Origin: Aphis gossypii
Taxonomy: Eukaryota; Arthropoda; Insecta; Hemiptera; Aphididae
Assembly (NCBI RefSeq): GCF_020184175.1
Contig: NC_065530.1
Location: 37,177,260-37,241,259 of the forward strand
Direction: 5' to 3'
DNA length: 64,000 bases
The translations under genes and the position numbers were made by a program. Below, in pieces: positions 13,456-25,400 of this stretch (positions within the stretch are counted from its first letter, which is position 1; each line of letters opens with the position of its first letter). Below the pieces are notes generated by a model that was not told the origin of the DNA, searched no databases, and saw only the letters and a list, made by a program, of their open reading frames with translations.

Positions 13456-16192
13456 TTTTTTTAATATTTTAGATTGCATGTATCAGTTAAAAATATTTTT
13501 TTCGATTATATAAATTTATCATATTTAAAATTAATATGTTTTTTTATGTATTAAAAATAAAATTAAGTAGGTACTTATAATTTTTCTTAGTAAATTATAT
13601 ACACGAAGATAGATAATATTAATGATTTATAAAGGATTCACACAATATTATGCAAACTTATAAAATAAAGATTATATGTATTTTATTTTTAAAAGTTGTA
13701 ACTGTCTCAAGTTTATATTAAGGGGTAGTTCTGGTCGACCCAAATCCATATAATTTGTTTAAATAATTAAATATTATGTATATATACATTTTACATTTAA
13801 AAGTTTTTAATTTATTTTTTCATTAAATGAATAGTTACAAAATGTAAAAGCTCGTTGTTCGTTAACATTTAATTTTTATGAAATTTCAATTTGAACATAA
13901 TGTATATAAAAAAAAATATCAATGAATTTGTAATTGTATTGTGTTATTAAAAATATTCTGTCATCTGTGAAAATGAAAATTATGTTTGAAATAAATAACA
14001 AATAATACAAACAAATCAACAATTTACTATCATACATTTTAAATTATATTTCTAATTGAATTTTATGAACAATATTTTTTATAATAATTTAATCGGAATA
14101 TTTTTAGGTAAATTAGAATAAATCAAGACTTAAGTACAAACCTAACAAACATAGGAAAAATATATTAAAATATTATATGGTATATAGATATATAAGTCGT
14201 ATAATTTAATCGTCGTCCATTGCTGTTGTATTCAAAATAATATTAATAGTTCGTTGACTTTTTTTATTATTCACTAATTTTAATTTTAAAATGAATGTAA
14301 GTAAAAATAAATTACTGTTTGATAATGATAAATATTTAAATAAAATATATCCAACCTAATTCATACAACTTTAGGTTTAGTTTGATTTTTATTATTGTTT
14401 TAACTAAGTAACATATATTCAAAAGTTGTCACTTGATAATAACAAAGTCTGAATATCGAAACTATTATTATAATATACGCACCGAACGAACACAAATCAA
14501 TCATGTTAGGTACCAATTATCCAGATTAAAATAATTGTCAAAATATTAAATTTCAATGCCAATTATTGTAATTATTGTAATTTAAATTACCAATATACAT
14601 AGAATTTAAATGTATTATTATGTTTAAATGAATAATATATACATTAACACACAATGGTGTATTTAATTTATACATAATAATACAATATCAGTTATGATAT
14701 TAATCATCGACACGATATAAAAATATATTATGTGGATACTTGTTTTATACGATATTTATACTTTCCGTTGGTTATTTACACAAAATAAAATTACACCTGC
14801 AGCTCTATAATATGATACCTATCAATAAACGATAGTCCACTTGATATTTATTCATATCAAACAATACGAAATCAGGTAGGTAATATGATCGATTTGCATT
14901 GTCTGTATCCATCGTATAGGGTTTTACGTTAAAACTCGACCATTGTGAAGGCATCATCATAATATTTCTGAGTATATAAATTTGTCGCGGTAGTGGTTAT
15001 GCGATTCGATATATTTTAATAGGTCTGCATCTATTATAAGGATAACTGTATATAATGATGGAAATCCGTAATTTTGAATTTTGGGTCGATGAATAAATAA
15101 TTAAAATTATCAATATAAGTTTAAAAAGATGTAAAATTATTAAGACGCTATTTCTATAACGTTCTGAGGCCGAATTGAGTAAACAAACGCGTACTGGAGC
15201 GTTTTTTTTTACCTTTGTCAGTTATGGATTTATTTTTCATATTTTCTACTTCTCTTTCGTTTTCCTACTTTGACATACTTATACGTAATATAATATTATG
15301 ATAGAACATTCAACAACTATCATGTAATGGGAGAAAGATCTCGTGTTTGGTAATCTTTCACGTTTTCAACCGTTAGTATACTGTTAGTGGTCCAGTCACA
15401 GCTATATCGATTGGTGTCAGGGTGAATTTGCTTTTACGGAGGGCCACCTTTTTGTTAAAAACCGTTGTTTTCCGCATGATCTTATTTCGTTTCTCTTTTC
15501 TCAACGCTTCTTGACACACGTCCGTATAGAATAATGACTGTATAATAAATTAAACATACATTCAGATATGTATATTGTATAATGATTACTCTATCTGTCT
15601 ATGTACGTATATGTGTATATACGTTTTTATAATTATCCTGTTTTAAAGTTAAAATTTGCATTAAACATGAAATCGTTGACTGCGATAGATTTTTTTTTTA
15701 CAATATCTATCATTGATGAATTCTCAGGGCATGTTCAGCGTGCAACGTGTGCTTAAAAATATAAACATAATTATTAGAAAAAAGGAGAACAATTATTTTG
15801 TTATCAATAATATACTACGTAATGAAAACCATCATATATACGAGAACAATTTCACATATTTTTGTTATAAACTTAAATGTGTTTATCTCGATCATAACAT
15901 TTATTGACAGAGCATGCGATAGCAATGTGTGCAAGCTTTACATCGCTGTGAAATACCAATTATTTCGATACTAATATAATATTATCTATTTTTATATAGA
16001 TTTATTTAAATAATTGTGAATAATATAATATCGCATGATTATTTTGCTAGTTATTTGGTCTTAATAATTATTATTTATATTATTTTTATTACAAATGACA
16101 AACAATGAAATACTATATGCAATCGTAAAATAGTAGTTGTTTAATTTTTGTTTAAGTTAGAATTATTGAAGTTTGTGAGTTAAAAGGGTCTA
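13456..16192. other. AT-rich DNA with a less AT-rich patch at 15.15-15.53 kb
   Basis: Mostly featureless. From about 15150 to 15530 the sequence is richer in G+C and pyrimidine-rich, with no open frame worth calling; it could be an old repeat or a conserved element. Confidence 0.4.
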
Positions 16193-16268
16193 CTATGTGT
16201 CAGGTTTTCTGCGGCTCAATGAATCAAAGATTTGAGCCTGCTTAAAGTTGTTATAAGCAGGTGTCGTA
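16193..16268 (-). CDS. Candidate terminal exon, unidentified
   Basis: On the minus strand an acceptor-like CTACAG (AG at 16270-16269), preceded by a T-rich tract, opens a 76-bp stretch. One base is followed by 24 codons and a TAG stop (16195-16193). The residues include PAYNNFKQAQIFDSLSRRKP, natural-looking composition in an otherwise AT-rich neighbourhood. It cannot sit directly upstream of the 3466-3613 exon in the same transcript, because it ends in a stop, so it would be an alternative end or another gene. The same bases hold a hairpin (16237-16261), so a non-coding explanation is possible. Family unknown; weak call. Confidence 0.2.
16237..16261. other. Short perfect hairpin (8-bp stem, 9-nt loop)
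   Basis: CCTGCTTA and its exact complement TAAGCAGG flank a 9-base loop inside the candidate exon at 16193-16268. Confidence 0.5.
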
Positions 16269-18595
16269 CTGTAGTGCGTATTACATGATAAAAACCACAA
16301 AAAAATATTAAACTGTTTAAAATTATTAATTTTATATTTATAAGTTATAACGATTATCATTATAGTATTACCAAATAAGCTCGGATTTAAGTTAAAAACG
16401 ACAAACCGCAATGGTTACGGGTTTCGTATAAATCCGTTGGTTTTCTTTGGAACGTAAATTATTTTGACATTATATTTTATTTGAACGAACATAACCGAAA
16501 TAAAACTTAAATGTTCATTGAATTTAAATTAAAGCATTACATAATAATAGTTTTGAAATTTCTTATAAAACGAATTAATTTAAAATTTCTTAAGCACGAA
16601 ATTTTAATTTGGTATGTAAACATAAGAACGTAACATGTATAACTACTATGAAAACGTTAATATCTAAAATTAAAATTGCAAAGATATCTAATATAATTTA
16701 TATCAATGATTGATTGGTGAAAATTGTCGTTAAAACCTACTCATGAACTATTATTTTTAATTACTTTTTTTTTTTTTTTACTAAATTAAATTATTTTCTA
16801 TATTTGATATATGTTATCTTCAATAGATGTATTTACATTATCATCCACTGGAATCATTATGACAACACCCGAATATTAGTACCTATTTAGTTTTTTAGTA
16901 ATACCCACTGCATACATATAAATTAATATACGTTTACTTTTATTATTATTATTAAAGCTATGTACAACATACGATTATATTATGTTAATATCGTTCTTTA
17001 TTTATTCAATTACAATTTTTGTTTAAAATATAAAACGGTTTTAGCAGCTAATACTATAGGAAATAAAATAAATAAAATATTCTATGGATTAGATCTATAT
17101 AAAATACCTACTTAATATCTATATAATGTATAAATAAATACAATAGGTACTTGAAATAGTGTTAATTTAACTTTTTAAAGAAAAATTTTTAAATAGAGTT
17201 CTATACCTACTTCAAAGTCATTATTAATATATACGTAACTAATATTAATATGTAGACATGTAGACATGTAGTATACGGTAACAAATTAAAAAAATGAAGG
17301 CGTACTCTTATCGTGATGGTTAGACCTCTTTTGTGAATAAGTCACACTAGAATGATACATGTTAGAGTTGCAGTGTCATAATTAAATTTACAAACGTTAT
17401 TCCTTCACATTATTATAAGGATTTTTCATTTTAAGTAGAGAAAAATCATACATCGTCAAATATTTTCATTTATCAAAAAAAAAAAAAAAGAACTACCAGA
17501 ACGAATAAAACACACTGCACACGATAATGTGATACAATAAAATATTCATATTCTTATGTTTTATAATTATTACAGTCGTAACGATAACTTGAATTTTTTT
17601 CTTCTCCCTTGACACATCGCTCTGCTATACAGCAAGAGTCGAGTGTACCTCGTCATTTCGTCATTGAGTTGGTTACAGTCTCTAAAACAGTTATTTATTT
17701 TTGAATTACAAGAAAAAAAATTGATTTTGTGGGCAACTAGTATTATTTAAAAATTCTAGTTTTAACCTTAATTTTAAACTGTTTGTTAATTTCAAAAAAA
17801 AATAGGCATATTTTTACTTTTTTGATTGCCTAAATTATTACCAGCTACATCTAATTAAATCACCCTTAAAGTTGAAAATTGGGCATTCGTGCAATATGTA
17901 ATCTACTGTATAATTAAAACGTAATAAGTATGTGATCTACCGTGTACTACGGTACATATTAAATAAATCATTATGATAAATTTGAAAAGATAGGAAACTT
18001 TCCAATTTCCATTTAATATAATTAATTTATGTTGAACATTTTATCATAAAATGAAAATGATAATTTAAACATTTGGTGAAGAATTTAAGTACATATTGTT
18101 ATTATAAAAATTATTTAATTTGTCTTTCTAAGGATTTTTTTTTTTTATACTCGAGTTGAAATACTTATAGAGACCTTGTACCTATTAAATTTTAAAATCA
18201 TAGGTTTAAAAACATATTTTTTTTTAAATTTCCTGATTTTTATGAATCATATCAACATTTTAACTGATAAATGAATATTTTCTGATGTCTATATAAATAG
18301 CTAAAAAAATAACCAAAATATTTTGAAAATTGTATAGCAAATAGAAAATTGTGATACAAGCATTCGATGGGAATTCCGTATCGGCAATTATTATTGTTTT
18401 CAAATTTAACCAAAAAAATAATTTTGTTAAAAATTATATTTGCGGAAATATTTCCGTTTCCTTATTTTTGTTTTGTTTTTTGAATTATAAAAAAAGTCTT
18501 AAGAATATTTTACTATTTTAAAGTACAAATTAGATCCAATTTACTATTCAAAACTATCTAAGTTGACAACTGCAGAAGCATTTTATCAACCACTT
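16269..18595. other. AT-rich DNA, no gene seen
   Basis: Featureless apart from a patch with more G+C at about 17600-17690 that has no open frame or repeat I can name. Confidence 0.45.
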
Positions 18596-18612
18596 ACACA
18601 CACACACACACA
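18596..18612. repeat. (AC)n microsatellite
   Basis: About eight AC units. Confidence 0.9.
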
Positions 18613-18659
18613 AATACGTATTATTGTAATATCAATATATTTATTATCACTTTGCTCAG

Positions 18660-18741
18660 AATCTAAAATGAAGAATTTGCGAAAAATTAATTGGATGAAT
18701 CATCAAATGTCACACGGAAATTTAATTGAAGCCTGGTACAG
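18660..18741 (+). CDS. Candidate internal exon, unidentified
   Basis: A good acceptor (T/A-rich tract then CTTTGCTCAG, AG at 18658-18659) and a usable donor (TACAG then GTCAAT at 18742) bound 82 bp that stays open in one frame. Residues include MKNLRKINWMNHQMSHGNLI and end EAWYR. The frame is open well beyond both sites (18563-18820), so openness alone is weak support; the splice sites and balanced residues are the argument. No neighbour exon was found and I do not recognise the peptide. Confidence 0.17.
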
Positions 18742-19379
18742 GTCAATACACAAATCTAACGATTTTTTTCTATCAATTTTATATAGGATATTCGTAAATT
18801 TTACGAAATTTAAAAAATAAGAGTTGTACTATTTAAACATTTTGAATTAATATTATATTATATCTATTTTATTTAACAATAGGTATTTTTTTAATCTACT
18901 ACAATACTTTTTATTTATAAAAATTGTAATGATTTAATAACAAGGAATATAATAACTCGTATTTGTACTATGTAATAACCGTCAAATTGTAAAACATACT
19001 TCATGGTAGTTCACAAATTAATTACGGTAGATACATGTTTGTTGTGCGATTGATCACATACTACACGAATCCTAAAAATTGAAGTATTTTTTAAGCTATA
19101 AAAAGCGTTTGAAAAAAAAAAAATTGAAAAAAATAATACTCCATCGTCTCCATTCAGAATCTAAAATACATAACTTTAATTAATTTGTAATTAACTTAAG
19201 ATTTGAGTATTGCCTGTAATACGATATTATCTTTTTTTTTAATTATGGCTTAAATATGTATACTTTTATTAGGTACTTATAAATTTGTATGATTCGTGTT
19301 ATTATACATGTATGAAAAACAAAACGAGTTGCAAAAATAATGATAATATTCTCTGAGATAGGTAATAAGACCTATAAGA
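18742..19379. other. AT-rich spacer, no gene seen
   Basis: Homopolymer-rich, with no coding signal. Confidence 0.5.
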
Positions 19380-20631
19380 TTAAAATAATCTCTCTGCAGT
19401 GTACGAGTATAATATAATAACTGTGTCACGGTTGTGGACTTGCTGCAGTCAGCTGCGGCAATGCAGAGTTACTCTACAACCATGTTCGACGCTTTCACTT
19501 CAAAATTGATCCACGGTAGACTGTCTCCCGGTATAGTGGTTCTTATTGGCCGTGTTCAGTGTCAGACACCCGAGTTCGTATATTATTCAAGTTTATCGAT
19601 AATGTCATGTTATCAATATCGTACAAATGGTATCAAAATCAAAATACGTAACTATCATCCCCGTCAATGTATAGTCGGATAACGACTCCGAGAAATGTTT
19701 CATAACATTATTATGTTCGAGTGAACACGCGCCCGTCGAAATGTTCATAATATTTCATACCGAGTTAACACGACCACTGTAATAAAACACAATATTATAC
19801 TATACCTATGACTACATCGCTACACTGCCGAGTAACAAGACCAGACAAATGCAATAGTCACTGTTTTATAGGGGTCTCGAGGGTGGGTTTGGCCGCAGTC
19901 AGTACCGCGGAGTGCCGTTCCCAGAAATTACAGAGACTACCGCATAAACGTTTCGCTCATTCGACCGCAAATGCGTAAACACGACGACGACAACAACGGC
20001 GGCGGCTACGCTATATTAATATTGGTAGAACGTGTTCTTGCACGTTGCCAGATCGGTTATGACCACCCCGTCTACTTTTCGGTTACCTACTATGATTCTA
20101 CGTCATAATTATAGGAGGTCTGAGGTATACACCTCATTATTATTAGGGCTAGAATGCACTTTTCGTTTTAATCCAGAAATCGCTTTACGATTCTCGCCTG
20201 TTCATAAACCTGTAATATTGTGTACTTTTGAATGATAATAATAATGATAACGAGAAAATTTGTTTCGCATTTTTTTTGGCAACTTTAGATTTTAACGTCA
20301 TTTTCTTCATTTTTATTGCAGGGCGTTATTACATTCCCAGCTCTAATCATTCGGTGTATAATATTATTACGACGCGCGACATATGGAATGGTCAACGATG
20401 GTAGTACCTAATATTGTTGTAATAATATAAAATCGCTATTCGTCTCAAAAACATCGCAGCGGAGTACGACGATCAATGTGACGACGACAGCCGCACAGGG
20501 CGCGCGTATAATAATAACGCAGTAGCCGACCGTTGACCGATTTTCCGGACGCAAAGGTCGCGTACCGCCGTCAACCGCACGTCACCGACCGATATATAAT
20601 ATTATAATATACCTAAGACCTAAGTGCAAGG

Positions 20632-20651
20632 CGACGACGACGACGACGACG
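20632..20651. repeat. (CGA)n microsatellite
   Basis: Six to seven CGA units inside the CpG-rich block. Confidence 0.9.
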
Positions 20652-20660
20652 TGCCGTTGC

Positions 20661-20666
20661 TATAAA
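20661..20666 (+). promoter_or_regulatory. TATA-box candidate
   Basis: TATAAA lies in a GC-rich context (GCTATAAACGCG). No good initiator was seen about 30 bp downstream. Confidence 0.25.
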
Positions 20667-20800
20667 CGCGCAGAGGCCTCGGACCGAATACTGTCACGCG
20701 CCATCGCGGCGATGCGTTGTACTCGCAGCAGCAGCTACACCGGAACACGGGCCTATAAATAATACATATACATGTCGCTTAATTTGATATCTCGCCGTGT

Positions 20801-21939
20801 AATAAATAATAATATAATATAATGTTTTAGACATTCACTGCCCTATATTATAACGTGTAACACACCGACGACGCGGAAATATAATATTATGTTATTACTG
20901 TTTTGTTTCGGACGCAGCAGTATAATACGCGTGTAGTATACCCCCGAACAGGGGGTGGTAAACGTGCTTCAACAGCTCATAACTCGCTCGCACTACGCCC
21001 ACCCTCCAAAAAAAAAAAAAAAAAAGCCCAAAACAACAGTACATACAAGGGTGTTGATATGCCGGAAACGCCCGATTAATATCGTAACACGAAATAATGT
21101 TAAACGCGATCACTATTATATATATTTTTACTATAAATTGTGTGATAATAATATAAAATAGATCTATAGGAACACGAGTTTTTAAAAACCGATGCTCTAT
21201 TAAATGATAAAAAATGTAACCGAGCTTTTTAATATTCTCGACCAAGCTATAACAATAATACGAAAATCGAATAACGAACTCGGATATGCGTAATAAATAA
21301 ACAGTATATTATATTATTATTGAAACAAACGTGATTGTGATGTTATTTGAACAGATCGAATTACTTGTTTAGCTGTAACTTGTAAGACACGATAATCGAT
21401 AATTTCTATACGCTCGTATAGGTAAAGACGTTATCGTATTCACAAATAGAACGATTGATAATTATTAAGAATAAAAAGTATATCTAAAAACTATTTAATC
21501 AAATATCGTGAAAAAACTTTTTCTTGATATGGTAATATTTATTTTTAAGTTGTTATTATTATTTACAGCCGTATTTAAACTATGTATTGAAATGTATACG
21601 CAACGCGATTGCAATAAAAATTAGTTATTTACCTGATAATATGAAATAAAAAAAAATCTCTAAAAACGAAAAAACAATGAAAACTGCAAACAATTCAAAA
21701 TAAAAGTTTTACCTTTGAAGTATTTATATTATATGAAATAAATTTGTACTTGAAACGCATTGTGCTATAGGGCGCATAAAAAACATTAAACTTTGTACTG
21801 AAATTCACATCATATCATAATCGACGATGTGATAATATTACGCCATTATATTATAATATTATTATAAAAAGTTTATTTTTAAAATGTTTATTTAGTATCT
21901 TATTCGAATCGATTATGCTAACCGCGTTGAATAACCAAT
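20801..21939. other. Moderately AT-rich DNA with a poly-A run
   Basis: An A-run lies at about 21009-21025. Overlapping open frames here are low-complexity shadows. No gene recognised. Confidence 0.45.
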
Positions 21940-22420
21940 GTTATATACGTATAATTCTGTCGGCAATCGCGTGTATATATACCTACGTGATTGTAGTATA
22001 ATATAATTATGCATACACTGCGGAAAATGTGGAAACGTTGTTCGTTATACGTTGTACGCCGAGCGTCATTGTAGGAAGACCGAAATCAGCTAATGGGATG
22101 GGCGAACTCGTATAGGCATGCCCGCTAAAATCAAGTGCCTACTTATGTAACCCATCAAAGCAATATAATATGTGTGTAGGAACCCGAAAACAAAACAAAA
22201 TAAAAGCCACCGTTGCGCGTTATATTCATTATTAACGGTTATTATTGGTTTTCTGCGGATCGATTGACTTCGAGTGTCACTGCCAGACTTCAGATCATTA
22301 TTATTATCGCACGGTTTCGCGATAATTATTATAAATTCAAACCAACGCGCGTTTTTGACAATTGCTCGTTATTACAATGACGACTGTAGGAGTGCCGAAC
22401 TGTCGATATAAGATTGCCAT
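21940..22420. promoter_or_regulatory. Second CpG-enriched block, possible regulatory DNA
   Basis: G+C and CpG are raised, with words such as CGCGTT, GCGATAAT and CGATTGAC, and no convincing open frame. It lies 1.2 kb beyond the 19.4-20.8 kb block and may be part of the same control region. Confidence 0.25.
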
Positions 22421-25400
22421 TGCGATCAGGCAAAATATAGATTTTTCGTTTGTTATATTATATTAAATCAGTGATTGGAATTCATTTCTATGCTTATACA
22501 TCAATTAAACGTTTTAAACGGGGATACGCGTTAGAATAGGTAATATAATTATTTATAGTACCTATTTACTTTTTGTAAACTACTTGCATCAATATTATGT
22601 ATCGTTTTTGTTTTGCCATTTTTCTATTTTAAAAATGGAGTATTTGATTTTAAACCAATTCGTTCCATAATAATATACTTATATAAATATTAGTAATATA
22701 ATATATAGTAATTTCAATTAAAAAACATTGTATATTGGTGTGAATAGGTTTGTGGTAAAAACGCTTAGGTAATATAGTTAAACATACAAAAACATTATCA
22801 GATATAATTGTCTTTACAAATTACGATTTATAAACTGGCGTAATTGTTGGATTACAAATATTTTTATGCATACAAGGAATAACACTTAAAAAAAAAAAAA
22901 TCTAGTTCTATTTTCAAAATATTATTAATTTTTAAATCCAAGATACGAGTACAAGAAACTATAAAATATATCTATCTGGTCGTATGATATTTACTACCTA
23001 TACCAAACAACAATGGAATGTTTTTTAAACATTTTTAAAAATAATATATATTTTTTTTTACACAGTACTTGAGTTTTATAAATATTTGCAATCAAATTGA
23101 ATAAACTATTAAAATACTAAATAAACTTAAAAAGAAAGAAAGATCAAAAAAATGGTTTTATTATGTATAATTACAATAGTATAATATTATTTAGATAAAA
23201 CAAATGTTATATTTTTATAATTTTTGTTACTTAAAAAAAAGCCTAACCTAAACTAATTTTAAAAGTAAATATGTGATGTAAGAAGAAAACGATTTTTTTT
23301 TATGTTCAAAGCATTATCAAAATATCATAAATATATATTTTGCCACATAAATAAGTTGTAATGTTAAAACAAAAAAATATTTATTATTCATTACAATTAT
23401 TGTTGTTTGAATAACATTAATTTATTTCCCACAAATTGTTTGAAAATGTTAAAATTATGTATACTTTGTAAATATAATTTTTATATTTTTTTAAGTATTC
23501 TTTAAAATGTTAAAACCTTTTTTTTAGTTGCTTAGAATATAACATATTTGAGTACCGTTTTCGATTTGTATAGATTTAATGATTATGTACCTAATAATAT
23601 TATATTTGTGTATAAGTATGATATACTTATATTAAAAAATAAGCAGGTAGGTTATATGTTGTATACATATGTAATGAAGAATACATTTTTTAACATATTT
23701 GATTATTTTAAGTACGCACTATGATGTTTTTTTTGATATATTCACATGTATTTTGTTGTAGTTTTTAGGGTCATTAACATTATAACATTACTACTAATAA
23801 CTTATCAGTAATTGTCACTATTTGTTTGTATCAATAATACAAATGAACCGCGTTATTATAAATTATGTGTATATTATATATGTATTTTAAAATGGTATGA
23901 GGTTAATGAAGATAATAACTGAATGATTTATTATTTATTGTGTTTTTATGAAAAATAATTTTATATTATTTTAATACTGAAAATATCAAAGTTATTTATT
24001 GACATTAAAATAAACATATTATATTGTGCTTTCACTGATAAATGGTTGTACCTATACCTTAGTAATGGGTTTACAACCATTTTCATTTATATATTTTATA
24101 TCTTATATGAAATATTTGTAATGGGACAATTCATAGTTTTAGTTACCAATTAAAATTAGTAAGTTATAGACTATAGGAATAATATATCTATTAAATCAAA
24201 TTTAAAAGTGATAAAAACTCTTTTTGGTTAGATAAAACTGTGAAAATTTCATGATATAAATGGACGTAAAAATTAAATTAAAAATTAATTATGAGTTTTT
24301 TTTTAAAAATATTTATTGATTAACAAAATAACTTGTACCACTGATTTTATTATAAAATTCATGTTTGTCTCTAGCTTTTAAAAATAAATGTAATTTAGGA
24401 TAAAACTGAAACAGTATTTTTACATTTAATGTTAAACACTTCATTATAAAAACTTTAATCACCTTAAATTGTAATTTTACAAAATAATGCTTTTAATAAA
24501 TTATGCCAATAATAATACAACAAAATAATTATATATTTAAATTCTAAGTACGATGAATATTGTATTTTACGTTTATATTAAGAATGTTTTTATAAGAAAA
24601 AAATTAGACACTTTAATTTTATTTATTATACAACATAATTTCTATTTTTAAATTATAATCTAATAAACATATTTAATAATATTATTTATAAATCGAAATT
24701 TTAATTTTATTTTTCATAAAATATTGAAATTGTTTCGATGAATTAATATAAATGTAGACGTATCATATCGTAAAAATTCCAATACTTCAGTGGAATGAAC
24801 TAATTAAATAAAGCAAGTATTTTACAGCGTTAATCAAATAACTAAAATAGTGAAAACTTATATTTATTATTCATTACTACTGTTGTTTGAATAACATTAT
24901 TTGACAAACTCTTACGGCGACATTATATAGGTACTTATTATTATTAAGCAAAAGATTCTTACAACGTCCCACCGGTTACATTTTAATTAAGAAAAACACA
25001 ATTTATTTAATGGATGGAATTGATTAATATTTTCAAATTTAAAAGAGTTCATACCAACATTATTTAAAAACCACAACCACCTTCAACACACTTTGAGATT
25101 TCAAAAAGTATTTTGATTTAATGAATGTGTGTTTCTGGTTTTAAAATTATAATTCAGTTTACAATGCCAATTATTATAAAATACATGTTTAAAGTGTTTT
25201 GAATGATACGTTGTTGAAACGACATATTTTTTTTCTTGATTCAGATTTCAGAATGAATTCAGTTATACTATTTGTAAACTTAAATTATTTTAATAACACT
25301 TAAATTTCTCAATTAAAAATATAAAACAATGATACTTGGAACATATATTTAAAATTTTTTAAAAAATATACATATTTTATATATCTATTATGTAAATTCA

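Larger units (their letters stand above)
19380..20800. promoter_or_regulatory. CpG-rich block, probable promoter/regulatory region
   Basis: Over about 1.4 kb the G+C and CpG content rises strongly, peaking at 20450-20760. Short open frames occur (for example 82 codons from the GTG at 19434, containing MQSYSTTMFDAFTSKLIHGR), but none is recognisable and most start at non-ATG codons. Two TATA-type boxes lie on the plus strand at 20661-20666 (TATAAA) and 20754-20759 (TATAAA), each at the edge of the GC-rich core. The pattern fits an unmethylated insect promoter with upstream elements. The direction and the gene served are not determined. Confidence 0.4.

Noticed and set aside
20895..21245. 116-codon minus frame, the longest of that region
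   Set aside because: It runs through a poly-A/poly-T tract (FFFFF run), has no recognisable domain, and overlaps an equally meaningless plus frame.
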